A stretch of 64,000 nt of DNA from Roseibium album (GTDB lineage: Bacteria; Pseudomonadota; Alphaproteobacteria; Rhizobiales; Stappiaceae). Location: NCBI RefSeq assembly GCF_001404515.1, contig NZ_CXWE01000011.1:1-64000 (forward strand), written 5' to 3'. The translations under genes and the position numbers were made by a program. Positions 17,001 through 24,666 of this stretch are shown piece by piece. The stretch's first letter is position 1. Each line of letters begins with the position of its first letter. The notes under the pieces were generated by a model. The model had not been told where the DNA came from and did not search any database. It was given only the letters and a program-made list of their open reading frames with translations.

Positions 17001-17698
17001 GAGCCGGTGCCGGAACCGTATTTGAAGAGGCGCGCTTCGCGGACCCAAAGGTCCATGATACCGCCTTCATTTACGAGATCATCCTGCACGGACTGGATAA
17101 AGCAGGCATGCGGCTGAGGATGCTCGTAAGCGGTTTTCGACTTGGTCAGCTTGCCGGTCTGAAAGTCGACATAAAAGTGCCCCTGGCTCGGACCGTCGAT
17201 GCCATATGCCCAGTGCAGGCCTGTATTGAACCATTGCGGTGAATTCGGTGCCACCTTTTGAGTCGCCAGCATGTAGCGCAATTCGTCATAAAACGCCTGC
17301 GCATCTGCTTCCTGGTCGAAATAGCCGCCCTTCCAGCCCCAATAGGTCCAGGTGCCGGCGAGGCGATCAAAAACCTGACGGCCATCGATTTCAGAGCCGT
17401 AACGCTGATCTTCCGGCAGGTCGTCCATTGCGCTGTCATCAGCTTCACGGCGCCACAGCCAGGACGGGACGGTGTTTTCTTCGACCGGTTTCAGTCTGGC
17501 AGGCACACCTGCCTTGCGGAAATATTTCTGAGCCAGAATGTCCGAGGCAACCTGGGAGAACTGGGCTGGAACCTGGATGTCCTCCAGACGGAAAACGATC
17601 GATCCGTCCGGATTGCGAATCTCGCTCGTCGCAGTCCGAAATTCAATGCCGGCGTAGGGCGATTGCCCTTCCTTGGTATAGCGCCGCTCAATCCGCAT
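14015..17698 (-). CDS. nrdJ: adenosylcobalamin-dependent ribonucleotide reductase (class II)
   Basis: A 1227-residue class II ribonucleotide reductase, which makes deoxyribonucleotides from ribonucleotides using B12. Recognisable stretches are VAPNSPQWFNTGLHWAYG, GSGTGSNFSHVRSEGE, NPCSEYMFLDDTACNLASLNL and PTGTIGLVMDCDTTGIEPD, typical of the long alphaproteobacterial NrdJ. A low-complexity linker near residue 940-960 precedes the last domain. The C-terminus is a four-cysteine zinc ribbon (CAECG ... CLKCDTCG). It is monocistronic here. An NrdR box lies about 150 bp upstream, so it is likely under NrdR repression. No cobalamin riboswitch motif was found in the upstream region. Core gene and the right border of the accessory island. 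Confidence 0.97.
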   Translation of the reverse strand: MRIERRYTKEGQSPYAGIEFRTATSEIRNPDGSIVFRLEDIQVPAQFSQVASDILAQKYFRKAGVPARLKPVEENTVPSWLWRREADDSAMDDLPEDQRYGSEIDGRQVFDRLAGTWTYWGWKGGYFDQEADAQAFYDELRYMLATQKVAPNSPQWFNTGLHWAYGIDGPSQGHFYVDFQTGKLTKSKTAYEHPQPHACFIQSVQDDLVNEGGIMDLWVREARLFKYGSGTGSNFSHVRSEGERLSGGGKSSGLMSFLKIGDRAAGAIKSGGTTRRAAKMVVVDVDHPDIEEYVNWKVKEEQKVAALVTGSRICQKHLSAIMRACVNCEADNGDCFDPAKNPALKREIRAAKKMMVPENYIQRVIQFARQGFTKIEFPTYNTDWDSEAYLTVAGQNSNNSVRVTDGFLSAVIQDSEWDLTARRTGKTLKTVKAKELWEQIGYAAWASADPGLQYHTTINDWHTCLADGEIRASNPCSEYMFLDDTACNLASLNLMQFRKEDRSFDIDSYEHAVRLWTVVLEISVLMAQFPSKEIAELSYKFRTLGLGYANIGGLLMTSGIPYDSAEGRAICGALTAVMTGVAYATSAEMAGELGSFPGYKKNAKHMLRVIRNHRRAAHGEESGYEGLNTNPVALDHASCPDQVMVERARKAWDRALELGEKNGFRNAQSTVIAPTGTIGLVMDCDTTGIEPDFALVKFKKLAGGGYFKIINRAVPEALRALGYSESEIGEIEAYAVGHGTIDQAPGINPASLTTKGFSEESLGKLKDGMKSAFDIKFVFNRWTLGDEQMKALGVSDEQLEDQEFDLLSFLGYSKSEIEAANTHVCGAMTLEGAPFLKEEHYPIFDCANPCGRIGKRFLSVESHIRMMAAAQPFISGAISKTINMPNDATVEDCKEAYMLSWKLALKANALYRDGSKLSQPLNSQLLADDDEDQDEVAEELAAKPLAAKAEVVAERIVERIVERVVREQEKLPARRKGYTQKAKIGGHTVFLRTGEYHDGRLGEIFLDMNKEGSALRAFINNFAISVSLGLQYGVPLEEYVDAFTFTKFEPAGMVQGNDAIKNATSILDYVFRELAVSYLGRHDLAHVPPEIFGTSGDNASSGDDRGQSGQIVSHGLVRGQTERFRLVSSVGEPAGETTEAISVQTANTPAAQVSAVATAFARGSEGVAAVEISTTPAPQVSSAAQQIAQARMKGYEGESCAECGNFTMVRNGTCLKCDTCGSTSGCS

Positions 17699-17848
17699 TC
17701 TCTAAGTCCCCTTGTGTCCCCGACCGGTTCGGCCCGAACCGGTGAATTCCGCTTCTCACCCGGAAAGACGATGTCGTCAGTCCCATCGCCGGGTGTCACC
17801 CTTTCGCCTACAGGCGCCGTCTGTATGTAGCGTTTCTTTCATCGTGAT

Positions 17849-17864
17849 GCACTATATATAGTGT
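17849..17864 (-). promoter_or_regulatory. NrdR box upstream of nrdJ
   Basis: GCACTATATATAGTGT matches the NrdR operator consensus ACACWATATWTWGTGT except for the first base, and is almost a perfect palindrome. It is about 150 bp upstream of the nrdJ start. NrdR usually binds two boxes spaced about 31 bp; I see no convincing second copy. Confidence 0.75.
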
Positions 17865-18334
17865 TCATCAACAGGTTTGTCACGATGTGCGCCTTGTATT
17901 CGGCGCGCAGAAACTCCTCTCCCGGTTTACCTGTAAAACGCGGAAGCTGTACGCTGATACTTTAGTGTTTTGGATGACCGGAGCGCCCGGAAAGGCTCCC
18001 GACTACGCACATCGCAATGATAGGAAAGGTAATGTAAATGAATTCTTAAGGTCAAGGCGTGAGTGACAACAGCTTGTGCCAACATTGTGGGCAAACGCAA
18101 AATATTGTGTGCCTGTGTGGATTGCGGGGAGTGGAGTGGGGACAGCAGGAACGCTTGATAATTTGCGCTTGCATTCCCATTGCAGAAGTGCCGGACCCAT
18201 GCCCGAACTTCGCTGTGGATGACGATCATCCCGCTTTTATGAAAATTTGACGAAAATGGAGGTCGGTGGTTTCAACCCGGTTTAAGCCAGGTCTGATTAA
18301 GTGCGGAAACGAGAGGGAAAGGGATCCGCATTAC

Positions 18335-19042
18335 ATGAAGCATCACGCCGCCTTTGGCCTTGCGATGGAAGATATCGACGCGGTCGTCGTGGAAGACAGC
18401 AAGCCAATGCAGACGATCATCCGGTCGATTCTTCTCAGCTTCAAGGTAGCGCGGGTGCGGGTGTTTGATTCGGTCGAAGAGGCTCTTGAAGCGAGCCTTG
18501 CTGAGCCACCGAACGTGATTCTGACCGATTGGCGGATGGAACCGACATCCGGATACCAGTTTTTGCGACTCGTCCGGCACCGTCACATGGAACCCCTTTG
18601 CTATGTGCCGATTCTCTTCATCACGGCACACGGTACACGACCCCTGGTCGACAAGGCCCTGCGTGCAGGCGCACACCATGTACTCGTCAAGCCGCTTTCG
18701 CCGTCAACCTTGTACAAGCGACTCAGATGGCTGTTGACTGACGACCGGCCGATGATCCTTGAGCATTCCGGTTTCTACAACATCAATGGCATCCAGAAAT
18801 CCATGGATGAGCAGGCGGAAAAAATGCAAACGCTGGCCGGTGCACGCATTCAACACAAGAAAGCGATACAAAAACGCGCTGAGGTTGAGGAGGTTGTCGA
18901 AGAGGAATTTGACAGGCAAGAGAAAAAGGAGCCCGTGTTTGCAGGGGTGAAGAAAGGTGGCGTGAAGAAGCAGCAATCCGCCGCTGCCAAGCACATCCGC
19001 AATGCGGAATATGTAAAATCCAAAGACCTGAAGCTGCACTGA
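18335..19042 (+). CDS. single-domain response regulator with charged C-terminal tail
   Basis: I choose the ATG at 18335 because of the gagggaaaggga ribosome site before it; product 235 residues. The CheY-like receiver spans about 12-135: acidic pair Glu20-Asp21, phosphoacceptor Asp65 in VILTDWRM, Thr in LFITAHG and Lys in HVLVKPLS. There is no DNA-binding output domain; residues 140-235 are helical, rich in Lys and Glu (a probable coiled coil), ending in a basic segment. It acts in the cytoplasm, presumably by protein-protein contact after phosphorylation. No histidine kinase is adjacent. The 0.6-kb intergenic region between nrdJ and this gene separates it from divergent nrdJ. Confidence 0.88.
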   Translation: MKHHAAFGLAMEDIDAVVVEDSKPMQTIIRSILLSFKVARVRVFDSVEEALEASLAEPPNVILTDWRMEPTSGYQFLRLVRHRHMEPLCYVPILFITAHGTRPLVDKALRAGAHHVLVKPLSPSTLYKRLRWLLTDDRPMILEHSGFYNINGIQKSMDEQAEKMQTLAGARIQHKKAIQKRAEVEEVVEEEFDRQEKKEPVFAGVKKGGVKKQQSAAAKHIRNAEYVKSKDLKLH

Positions 19043-19242
19043 CCAGCAGGGCATATCCCGGAAAATCCGATCCGGCAGCCTCGTTTGCAGATCGTCGTGC
19101 GGATTAGGTCGATTTCTCCGACCCTGCGGCAGCCCGGCACTGGACAGACGCCACTCTTGACGCCATAGTCCGCCAAAATCCGGCCGTGGGCATTGCCCGT
19201 CCGGGCTCAAGTCATATGCTATCAAGGGACCTTTCAAGGGCC

Positions 19243-19629
19243 ATGAAAAATCTGCTGCTTGAAGTCTTTACCTGGTGGAACAGCCAGACCATGGGAACCC
19301 GCTTCTTCACCTGGCGTAAAGGTGAATTTGTCGGCGAGGATGCAGCCGGCAACAAGTATTACAAGGAACGTGGCGGCAAGAAACGATGGGTGGTCTACAA
19401 CGGCCTCGCAGAAGCCTCGGCAATTCCTCCGGGTTGGCATGGCTGGATGCACCACAGGGTCGATACCCCTCCTTCAGACGAGACCTACCATCCGAAACAC
19501 TGGCAGAAGCCGCATGAGGTCAACCACACCGGATCACCGGCGGCCTACCGCCCACACGGTTCGATTCTGACACCGGAAAAACGTCCCGAAGTGACTGGTG
19601 ACTACGATGCGTGGACACCGGGCGGCTGA
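19243..19629 (+). CDS. NADH:ubiquinone oxidoreductase accessory subunit, NDUFA12 family
   Basis: A 128-residue protein starting at ATG 19243 (MKNLLLEVFTWWN). The features GTRFFTWRKGEFVGEDAAGNKYY, KRWVVYNG and PPGWHGWMHHR define the NDUFA12/B17.2 family, which in alphaproteobacteria is an accessory subunit of respiratory complex I, on the cytoplasmic side of the inner membrane. Length is normal for the family. A strong terminator follows. It sits near aat and accBC, which is the usual alphaproteobacterial neighbourhood of this gene. Confidence 0.95.
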   Translation: MKNLLLEVFTWWNSQTMGTRFFTWRKGEFVGEDAAGNKYYKERGGKKRWVVYNGLAEASAIPPGWHGWMHHRVDTPPSDETYHPKHWQKPHEVNHTGSPAAYRPHGSILTPEKRPEVTGDYDAWTPGG

Positions 19630-19653
19630 GTGACCGATATTGCAAGTACAAGC

Positions 19654-19680
19654 GAGCCCCGCTTTCGCGGGGCTTTTTTG
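19654..19680 (+). terminator. Rho-independent terminator after the NDUFA12 gene
   Basis: GCCCCGC and GCGGGGC form a short stem around a TTTC loop at 19656-19673, followed by a run of six T. Confidence 0.9.
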
Positions 19681-19715
19681 TGTGATCGCGTACAGCATCA
19701 AAGACTGGTCGATTT

Positions 19716-20777
19716 TCAAGCCGACTTGCTTCTGGCTTTGGCCTTTGCCGGTGTTTCGTGGGCACCGAACAGGGTGCTTGCCGACGAGATGATCCGATTC
19801 AGGATCAGGATGACCAGCGAGGTGCTGTAACCCAGCACGAAGGGCATGATCAGCAGCATGGACTGATTGGTGAACGCAACTTCCGACTTTGTCGGAACGG
19901 TTGTCTTGTTGAGAGCCGCGGCGCTGAGGCTTTTTACAAACGCAAGAAACTCGTGAAAACCAAATGGAAGCGTGAAAAAAAGTGCAAACAGCGCACCAAG
20001 CACAATCCTTTGCACAATGAGACGGGAGTCGGAGATATCGAACGTGATATCACTGGTCACAGCGATTGCGTTGAATCCTATGAATGCTGCAGAGCCAATT
20101 GCCCCCAGAGACATGAGCCAGAGCAGAAAAAACAGGACCATGAGCGCGCCGTCGAGGCCTTTGCTGAGGAGCGTGACTTCCGCCATGAAAACCGACAGGA
20201 TCATTGATCCGATCGAAACAACAACCAGCCAGACCGCAAGCCTTGGCAGAAAGTTCGGCATCTGGGACGCCAGGTAACTCTTCCTGTCGGCGTCGCTCAA
20301 GTGTGCAAACAGGACCTGTGTTTTCTCCTCGAGTGCTTCCCATTCGCCTTGATCGGGCGCACGGCCCTTTTGACCGGGGCCAGCAGCCTTGAGACGGTTC
20401 AGCCGTCCGAGCTTGAAATTTTCCGGAAGGGATGTTGCTTCGCGGATCAGAAATGAATGCAAGCTGGTGAGGGTATTCAGATCCTCATTGAATTTTTCGT
20501 CCTTGATCATGTTTTGAGGATCACTGGGCGGATCGGCGTCGGCGAACATGAGCGTCGCCATGTCCTTGATCTTCCCGGTTGCTTGCTTGAAATCCGAACG
20601 AAAACCTGTCGACTCGTTTGTTGCAGACGCGTCGGTCAACTCACCGGTCTCTTGTCCGGCAATGTTTTTCTCGGTCGAAGGTTGATGCCCTTGCCTGGGT
20701 TGACCGCTCAAGCGGGTGTCCAGTTTGGTTTTGTCCGCCGCCTTGCTGTCGGCAGCGTCCTTGATGTCCCCAGCCAT
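19716..20777 (-). CDS. uncharacterised membrane protein with four predicted membrane helices
   Basis: A 353-residue protein. Residues 1-165 are hydrophilic and charged, rich in Lys, Asp and Glu, with no recognised domain. Then come four hydrophobic segments at about 177-199 (LAVWLVVVSIGSMILSVFM), 206-235, 252-275 and 305-330, and a short basic C-terminal tail (ETPAKAKARSKSA). It has no signal peptide. The layout suggests an inner-membrane protein with a large cytoplasmic N-terminal region. It lies between the NDUFA12 gene (convergent) and aat (same strand, 164 bp away). I do not recognise the family and assign no function. Confidence 0.8.
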   Translation of the reverse strand: MAGDIKDAADSKAADKTKLDTRLSGQPRQGHQPSTEKNIAGQETGELTDASATNESTGFRSDFKQATGKIKDMATLMFADADPPSDPQNMIKDEKFNEDLNTLTSLHSFLIREATSLPENFKLGRLNRLKAAGPGQKGRAPDQGEWEALEEKTQVLFAHLSDADRKSYLASQMPNFLPRLAVWLVVVSIGSMILSVFMAEVTLLSKGLDGALMVLFFLLWLMSLGAIGSAAFIGFNAIAVTSDITFDISDSRLIVQRIVLGALFALFFTLPFGFHEFLAFVKSLSAAALNKTTVPTKSEVAFTNQSMLLIMPFVLGYSTSLVILILNRIISSASTLFGAHETPAKAKARSKSA

Positions 20778-20941
20778 GTTGTTTCCCTAAAACAAGGATT
20801 ACGTTGGGGAATTCTATCAATAATCGTTTTTTAAGCAAATACAACCAAGTGAGCTCGCAGGAGTTGCGCGGCGACCAATCTCAAATGTCAGCAATAGCGG
20901 TTGTCTGCGGAAGGCACGAATTCAGCCTGAATGACAAACAG

Positions 20942-21622
20942 TTATTCGGAATGCCAGGAGTCCAGAACTGTCAATACCTCCTGGCCAGTTGCCTGGGGCG
21001 ATAACGCGTAATAGTCGGTTTCGAGCTTGAGAGCCTCGGCCAGCAGACTGTTGTAGTCGGCCTGCGAGACCTCCTGTGTGCCGAACCTGGTCAGATGATC
21101 GGTCACAAACTGGGTGTCCAGCAGGGAGTAACCGCCGACGATCAGTCGGGCGACGAGATGTGCAAGACACACCTTTGACGCATCGGTCCGGAAGGTAAAC
21201 ATGCTTTCGCCGAAGAAGGCACCGTTCAGGCTGACACCGTAAAGTCCACCCACAAGTTCGCCGTGCTGCCAGGCTTCGACCGTGTGGCAATGCCCCATCT
21301 CGAACAGCTCTCCGTAGAGCCGTCGGATTTCCCGGTTTATCCAGGTTTTCTGACGACCCGGCATCGGTTCCGCACAACCGTCAATAATGCCCTGGAAATC
21401 GGTGCTGACCCGAATTTCGAAGACATCATTTCGTATCGTGCGTCTCAATCGCCGTGGCATATGAAAATCGGCAAACGGCAGAATTCCGCGGTGCTCAGGC
21501 TCCAGCCAGAACAAGCCCGGATCATCTGCGGATTCAGCCATGGGGAACAGGCCGCAGGCATAGGCTTTGAGAAGCACCTGCGGTGTTATTTCCATTACAA
21601 TATCGTCTTTGTAACCAGCCAT
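20942..21622 (-). CDS. aat: leucyl/phenylalanyl-tRNA--protein transferase
   Basis: A 226-residue cytoplasmic enzyme that adds Leu or Phe from aminoacyl-tRNA to N-terminal Arg or Lys residues, marking proteins for ClpS/ClpAP (N-end rule). Family signatures: AYACGLFPMAE near the N-terminus, FWLEPEHRGILPF, GCAEPMPGRQKTWI, HTVEAWQHGELVGGLYGVSLNGAFFGESMF, and LLDTQFVTDHLTRFG. Length is normal. It is 50 bp downstream of accC on the same strand, and the accB-accC-aat order is common in Hyphomicrobiales. Confidence 0.96.
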   Translation of the reverse strand: MAGYKDDIVMEITPQVLLKAYACGLFPMAESADDPGLFWLEPEHRGILPFADFHMPRRLRRTIRNDVFEIRVSTDFQGIIDGCAEPMPGRQKTWINREIRRLYGELFEMGHCHTVEAWQHGELVGGLYGVSLNGAFFGESMFTFRTDASKVCLAHLVARLIVGGYSLLDTQFVTDHLTRFGTQEVSQADYNSLLAEALKLETDYYALSPQATGQEVLTVLDSWHSE

Positions 21623-21672
21623 GAGGCCTCGCTTTCCGGGTGGAAGGGACGGTCCCCTTCGCCAGAACCCGG

Positions 21673-23019
21673 TCAGTTCGACTTGTCAGCCAGGTATTTT
21701 TCCAGCCAGTGGATGTCGTACTGACCGTTCGCTATATCCTGATTGTCCACCAAATCGCGGAAAAGCGGAATAGTCGACTTGATTTCGTCAACCACAAATT
21801 CGTCAAGACATCGGCGCAAGCGCATCATGCATTCCACACGATTGCGGCCATGAACGATCAGCTTGCCGATCAGACTGTCATAATAGGGTGGAATCTTGTA
21901 GCCCTGATAGACGCCTGAATCGACCCGCACACCAAGACCTCCTGGCGGATGATAGTAGGTTATCGTTCCAGGTGATGGAGCGAAAGTCACGGGATCTTCC
22001 GCGTTGATGCGGCATTCGATAGCATGGCCGTCGAATTTAATGTCTTCCTGGGTCATGTCCAGATCACCGCCTGCGGCGATGCGGATCTGCTCGTTGACGA
22101 GATCGATGCCAGTGATCATTTCGGTGACCGGATGCTCGACCTGAAGACGGGTGTTCATTTCAATGAAGTAGAATTCGCCGTTCTCGTAAAGAAACTCAAC
22201 GGTACCGACGCCCCGATATTTCAGCTCGCGCATCGCATCGGCGACAATCTGACCTATCTTGTGACGCTGTTCGGCGTTGAGACTGGGCGAGGGGGCTTCT
22301 TCAAGGACCTTCTGGTGGCGGCGCTGCAAGGAGCAATCACGTTCGCCGAGATGGACGGCATTTCCCTTGCCGTCACCCAGAACCTGGATTTCGATGTGGC
22401 GGGGTTTGCCGAGGTACTTTTCCATGTAAAGAGCATCGTCGCCGAATGATGCCTTGGCTTCAGAGCGGGCGGTGGATAGCGCGGTATCCAGTTCAGCCTC
22501 GCTCTTGGCGACCTTCATGCCGCGTCCGCCGCCACCGGCCGCAGCCTTCACAAGCACCGGATAACCGATTTGCCTGGCAATCGCATGCGCATCGTCGTCG
22601 GCAGTGACTTCTCCGTCAGATCCCGGAACCACCGGGATGCCGAGGTCCCTGGCAGTCTGCTTGGCCTGGATCTTGTCTCCCATGACGCGAATATGTTCAG
22701 CGGTCGGGCCAATGAACTCGATATTGTGTGCTTCCAGTATTTCCGCAAAGCGGGCATTTTCGGACAAAAAGCCATAGCCCGGATGGACGGCGTCTGCACC
22801 GGTTATCTCACACGCGGCGAGTAGTTGCGGAATGTTGAGATAACTGTCGCGGGCAGCGGGTGGTCCGATACAAACGCTTTCATCTGCCAAGCGCACATGC
22901 ATGGCATCGGCGTCCGCCGTCGAATGTACGGCAACCGTTGGAATGCCGAGCTCTTTACACGCGCGCAGAATGCGCAGAGCGATTTCACCCCGATTGGCGA
23001 TAAGAATTTTGGAGAACAT
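21673..23019 (-). CDS. accC: acetyl-CoA carboxylase, biotin carboxylase subunit
   Basis: A 448-residue ATP-grasp enzyme that carboxylates biotin on AccB, the first step of fatty-acid synthesis. It starts MFSKILIANRGEIALRI, has the glycine-rich ATP loop KAAAGGGGRGMKVAKSE, and catalytic-site sequences RDCSLQRRHQKVLEEAPSP and FIEMNTRLQVEHPVTEMITG. Length is normal. accB is 15 bp upstream, so both are co-transcribed. Confidence 0.98.
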   Translation of the reverse strand: MFSKILIANRGEIALRILRACKELGIPTVAVHSTADADAMHVRLADESVCIGPPAARDSYLNIPQLLAACEITGADAVHPGYGFLSENARFAEILEAHNIEFIGPTAEHIRVMGDKIQAKQTARDLGIPVVPGSDGEVTADDDAHAIARQIGYPVLVKAAAGGGGRGMKVAKSEAELDTALSTARSEAKASFGDDALYMEKYLGKPRHIEIQVLGDGKGNAVHLGERDCSLQRRHQKVLEEAPSPSLNAEQRHKIGQIVADAMRELKYRGVGTVEFLYENGEFYFIEMNTRLQVEHPVTEMITGIDLVNEQIRIAAGGDLDMTQEDIKFDGHAIECRINAEDPVTFAPSPGTITYYHPPGGLGVRVDSGVYQGYKIPPYYDSLIGKLIVHGRNRVECMMRLRRCLDEFVVDEIKSTIPLFRDLVDNQDIANGQYDIHWLEKYLADKSN

Positions 23020-23034
23020 GGCCCTGGCGGCTCC

Positions 23035-23517
23035 TTATTCGACGACTATGAGCGGTTCGCCGAATTCCACCGGCTGGGCATCGTCGACAAGGATCTGTTT
23101 GACAGTGCCGGTTTTGGTGGAAGGAATATTGTTCATGGTTTTCATGGCTTCAATGATCAAAATCGTCTGGCCCTCGGTGACCTGGTCACCAACCTGAATG
23201 AAAGCTGCAGTGCCAGGTTCAGGCGAAAGATAAGCAGTGCCAACCATAGGCGAAGTGACGGTCAGTCCCGACTGTGTCGGCTTTTCCGCGACGGGTTCCA
23301 CCGGCGTTGCCACAGGTGCCGAAGCGACAGGGGCCGCCGAAGCGATGGCTGCCGACGCGGGAACGTTGACCGGTGCATTTATCGATACCTGGCGGGCAAC
23401 ACGGATGCGTGTATCGCCCTGTTCCAGTTCGATCTCGGAAAGGTTCGTTTCGTCAAGCAGAACTGCGAGATCCCGGATCAGGGCCGTGTCGAACTTCTTG
23501 TTATCATTACGCATCAT
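23035..23517 (-). CDS. accB: acetyl-CoA carboxylase biotin carboxyl carrier protein
   Basis: I start at the ATG at 23517 (MMRNDNKKFDTALIRDLA), giving 160 residues; the frame stays open upstream without family similarity. The N-terminal helix is followed by a Pro/Ala-rich linker (about residues 45-80) and the biotinyl domain, with the biotin attachment Lys in IIEAMKTMN. It carries carboxybiotin between AccC and the carboxyltransferase. Immediately upstream of accC, in one operon. A perfect 30-bp palindrome lies about 180 bp upstream of the start. Confidence 0.97.
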   Translation of the reverse strand: MMRNDNKKFDTALIRDLAVLLDETNLSEIELEQGDTRIRVARQVSINAPVNVPASAAIASAAPVASAPVATPVEPVAEKPTQSGLTVTSPMVGTAYLSPEPGTAAFIQVGDQVTEGQTILIIEAMKTMNNIPSTKTGTVKQILVDDAQPVEFGEPLIVVE

Positions 23518-23694
23518 ATCGTTTGGCTCTCGTACTCGCTCCACAAAAAGCGGGGAAATCTGATTGACTGATACCGGATGCCCCTCTTCGGCGACGTCCT
23601 TCCGGCAGTTTCCGGGTTTTACGAGGCATTCTCCATGCAAAATCCGGTTCAATCCGCACTTTTTGTTCCGCCAAAATGTGGCGGTAACAGATCA

Positions 23695-23724
23695 TTGGCC
23701 CGCATTCGGCCGAATGCGGGCCAA
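23695..23724. repeat. perfect 30-bp palindrome between the DsbA-like gene and accB
   Basis: TTGGCCCGCATTCGG is followed directly by its exact reverse complement. It lies 94 bp past the stop of the DsbA-like gene and 178 bp before the accB start. It may be a terminator without a clear U-run or a protein-binding site; the lack of a T-tract on either side leaves this open. Confidence 0.6.
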
Positions 23725-23818
23725 GCTTCTTATAGGGATTCAATTGTGTCAGGAAAACCCCTGATTTCCCATTGATAACGCCGGGATGCGGTTTCCAACA
23801 GCCTTGCGTGTTTGTTGC

Positions 23819-24607
23819 TCAGCAGGTTGCCTCGCCGCAATTCTTCAAGGCACTCAGTTTGGCGGTCAGCTGGTCGTATCCCACTGCGCCCATCACGACT
23901 TCGTTTCCAACGACGTAGGATGGTGTTCCTGTCAGTCCGAGACGGTTTGCCAACGCGTAGACTTCCTCGATGGTCTGGCCCGCCTCATCGGTTGCCATGG
24001 CAGCCTGGAGATCGGCCTCGGAAACACCTGCTCCTGTCGCAGCAGCCATCGCGCTCGACAGGTTGGCCTGGCCACGGCTCAGAAGCAGAGCTTCGTGAAA
24101 ATCACCGTATTTTTCCGGCGCAACCGAGTTTACGGCGACCGCCACCTGTGCGGCTTCGATCGAGCCCTGACCAAGCACCGGAAATTCCTTCAGGACGACT
24201 TTGAGATCAGGATTTTCATCAATCAGCCTGACCATGTCGCCATAGGCGCGCTTGCAGTAGCCACAGTTGTAGTCGAAAAATTCCACGATTGTGACAGACC
24301 CTTCCGGATTCCCGAGGACGACCTGACGGGTGGAATTGAAAAGGACGTCGGCACTATCGCTGAGCACCTGCAGACGGGCGGCTTCTTCAGCTTCCTGTTC
24401 GCGGCGCTGAAGCTCGTTGAGAGCCTCGGCTATGATCTCCGGGTTTTCGAGCAGGTAATCACGCACGATCTTTTCAACGTCGCCGCGATTGAGGTCCTGC
24501 GCCGCCACGGTTCCCGCCATCAATGACAGGATCAGTGCCGCTGCAGAAAGTATGCGCAGAACCACTGGGGGACACAGTCGCTGCGAAAGTGTGAAAAGTT
24601 GGGCCAT
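23819..24607 (-). CDS. DsbA-family periplasmic thiol oxidoreductase
   Basis: Starting at ATG 24607 gives 262 residues with a signal peptide (hydrophobic stretch about 17-33, then GTVAAQ). After a helical, Glu-rich N-terminal region (about 38-80, like the ScsC/DsbA-type dimerisation extension), the thioredoxin fold contains EFFDYNCGYCKRAYGD, with a CGYC active site, and TGTPSYVVGNEVV with the cis-Pro loop. It probably oxidises or isomerises disulfides in the periplasm. The N-terminal extension favours a Com1/ScsC-like protein over classical DsbA. It lies 59 bp downstream of the M48 protease gene, also an envelope protein. Confidence 0.92.
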   Translation of the reverse strand: MAQLFTLSQRLCPPVVLRILSAAALILSLMAGTVAAQDLNRGDVEKIVRDYLLENPEIIAEALNELQRREQEAEEAARLQVLSDSADVLFNSTRQVVLGNPEGSVTIVEFFDYNCGYCKRAYGDMVRLIDENPDLKVVLKEFPVLGQGSIEAAQVAVAVNSVAPEKYGDFHEALLLSRGQANLSSAMAAATGAGVSEADLQAAMATDEAGQTIEEVYALANRLGLTGTPSYVVGNEVVMGAVGYDQLTAKLSALKNCGEATC

Positions 24608-24666
24608 TGAAAACTCCTTTGGTGGTCGGAATGTCCAGTCTCCACCACCATGCGTGATTTTCGGTA

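Noticed and set aside
17700..18060. possible cobalamin riboswitch upstream of nrdJ
   Set aside because: No B12-box-like sequence or matching helices found; only the NrdR box is supported.
18059..18250. 63-codon frame with CxxC-like cysteines upstream of the response regulator
   Set aside because: GTG start, weak ribosome site, no coherent domain.
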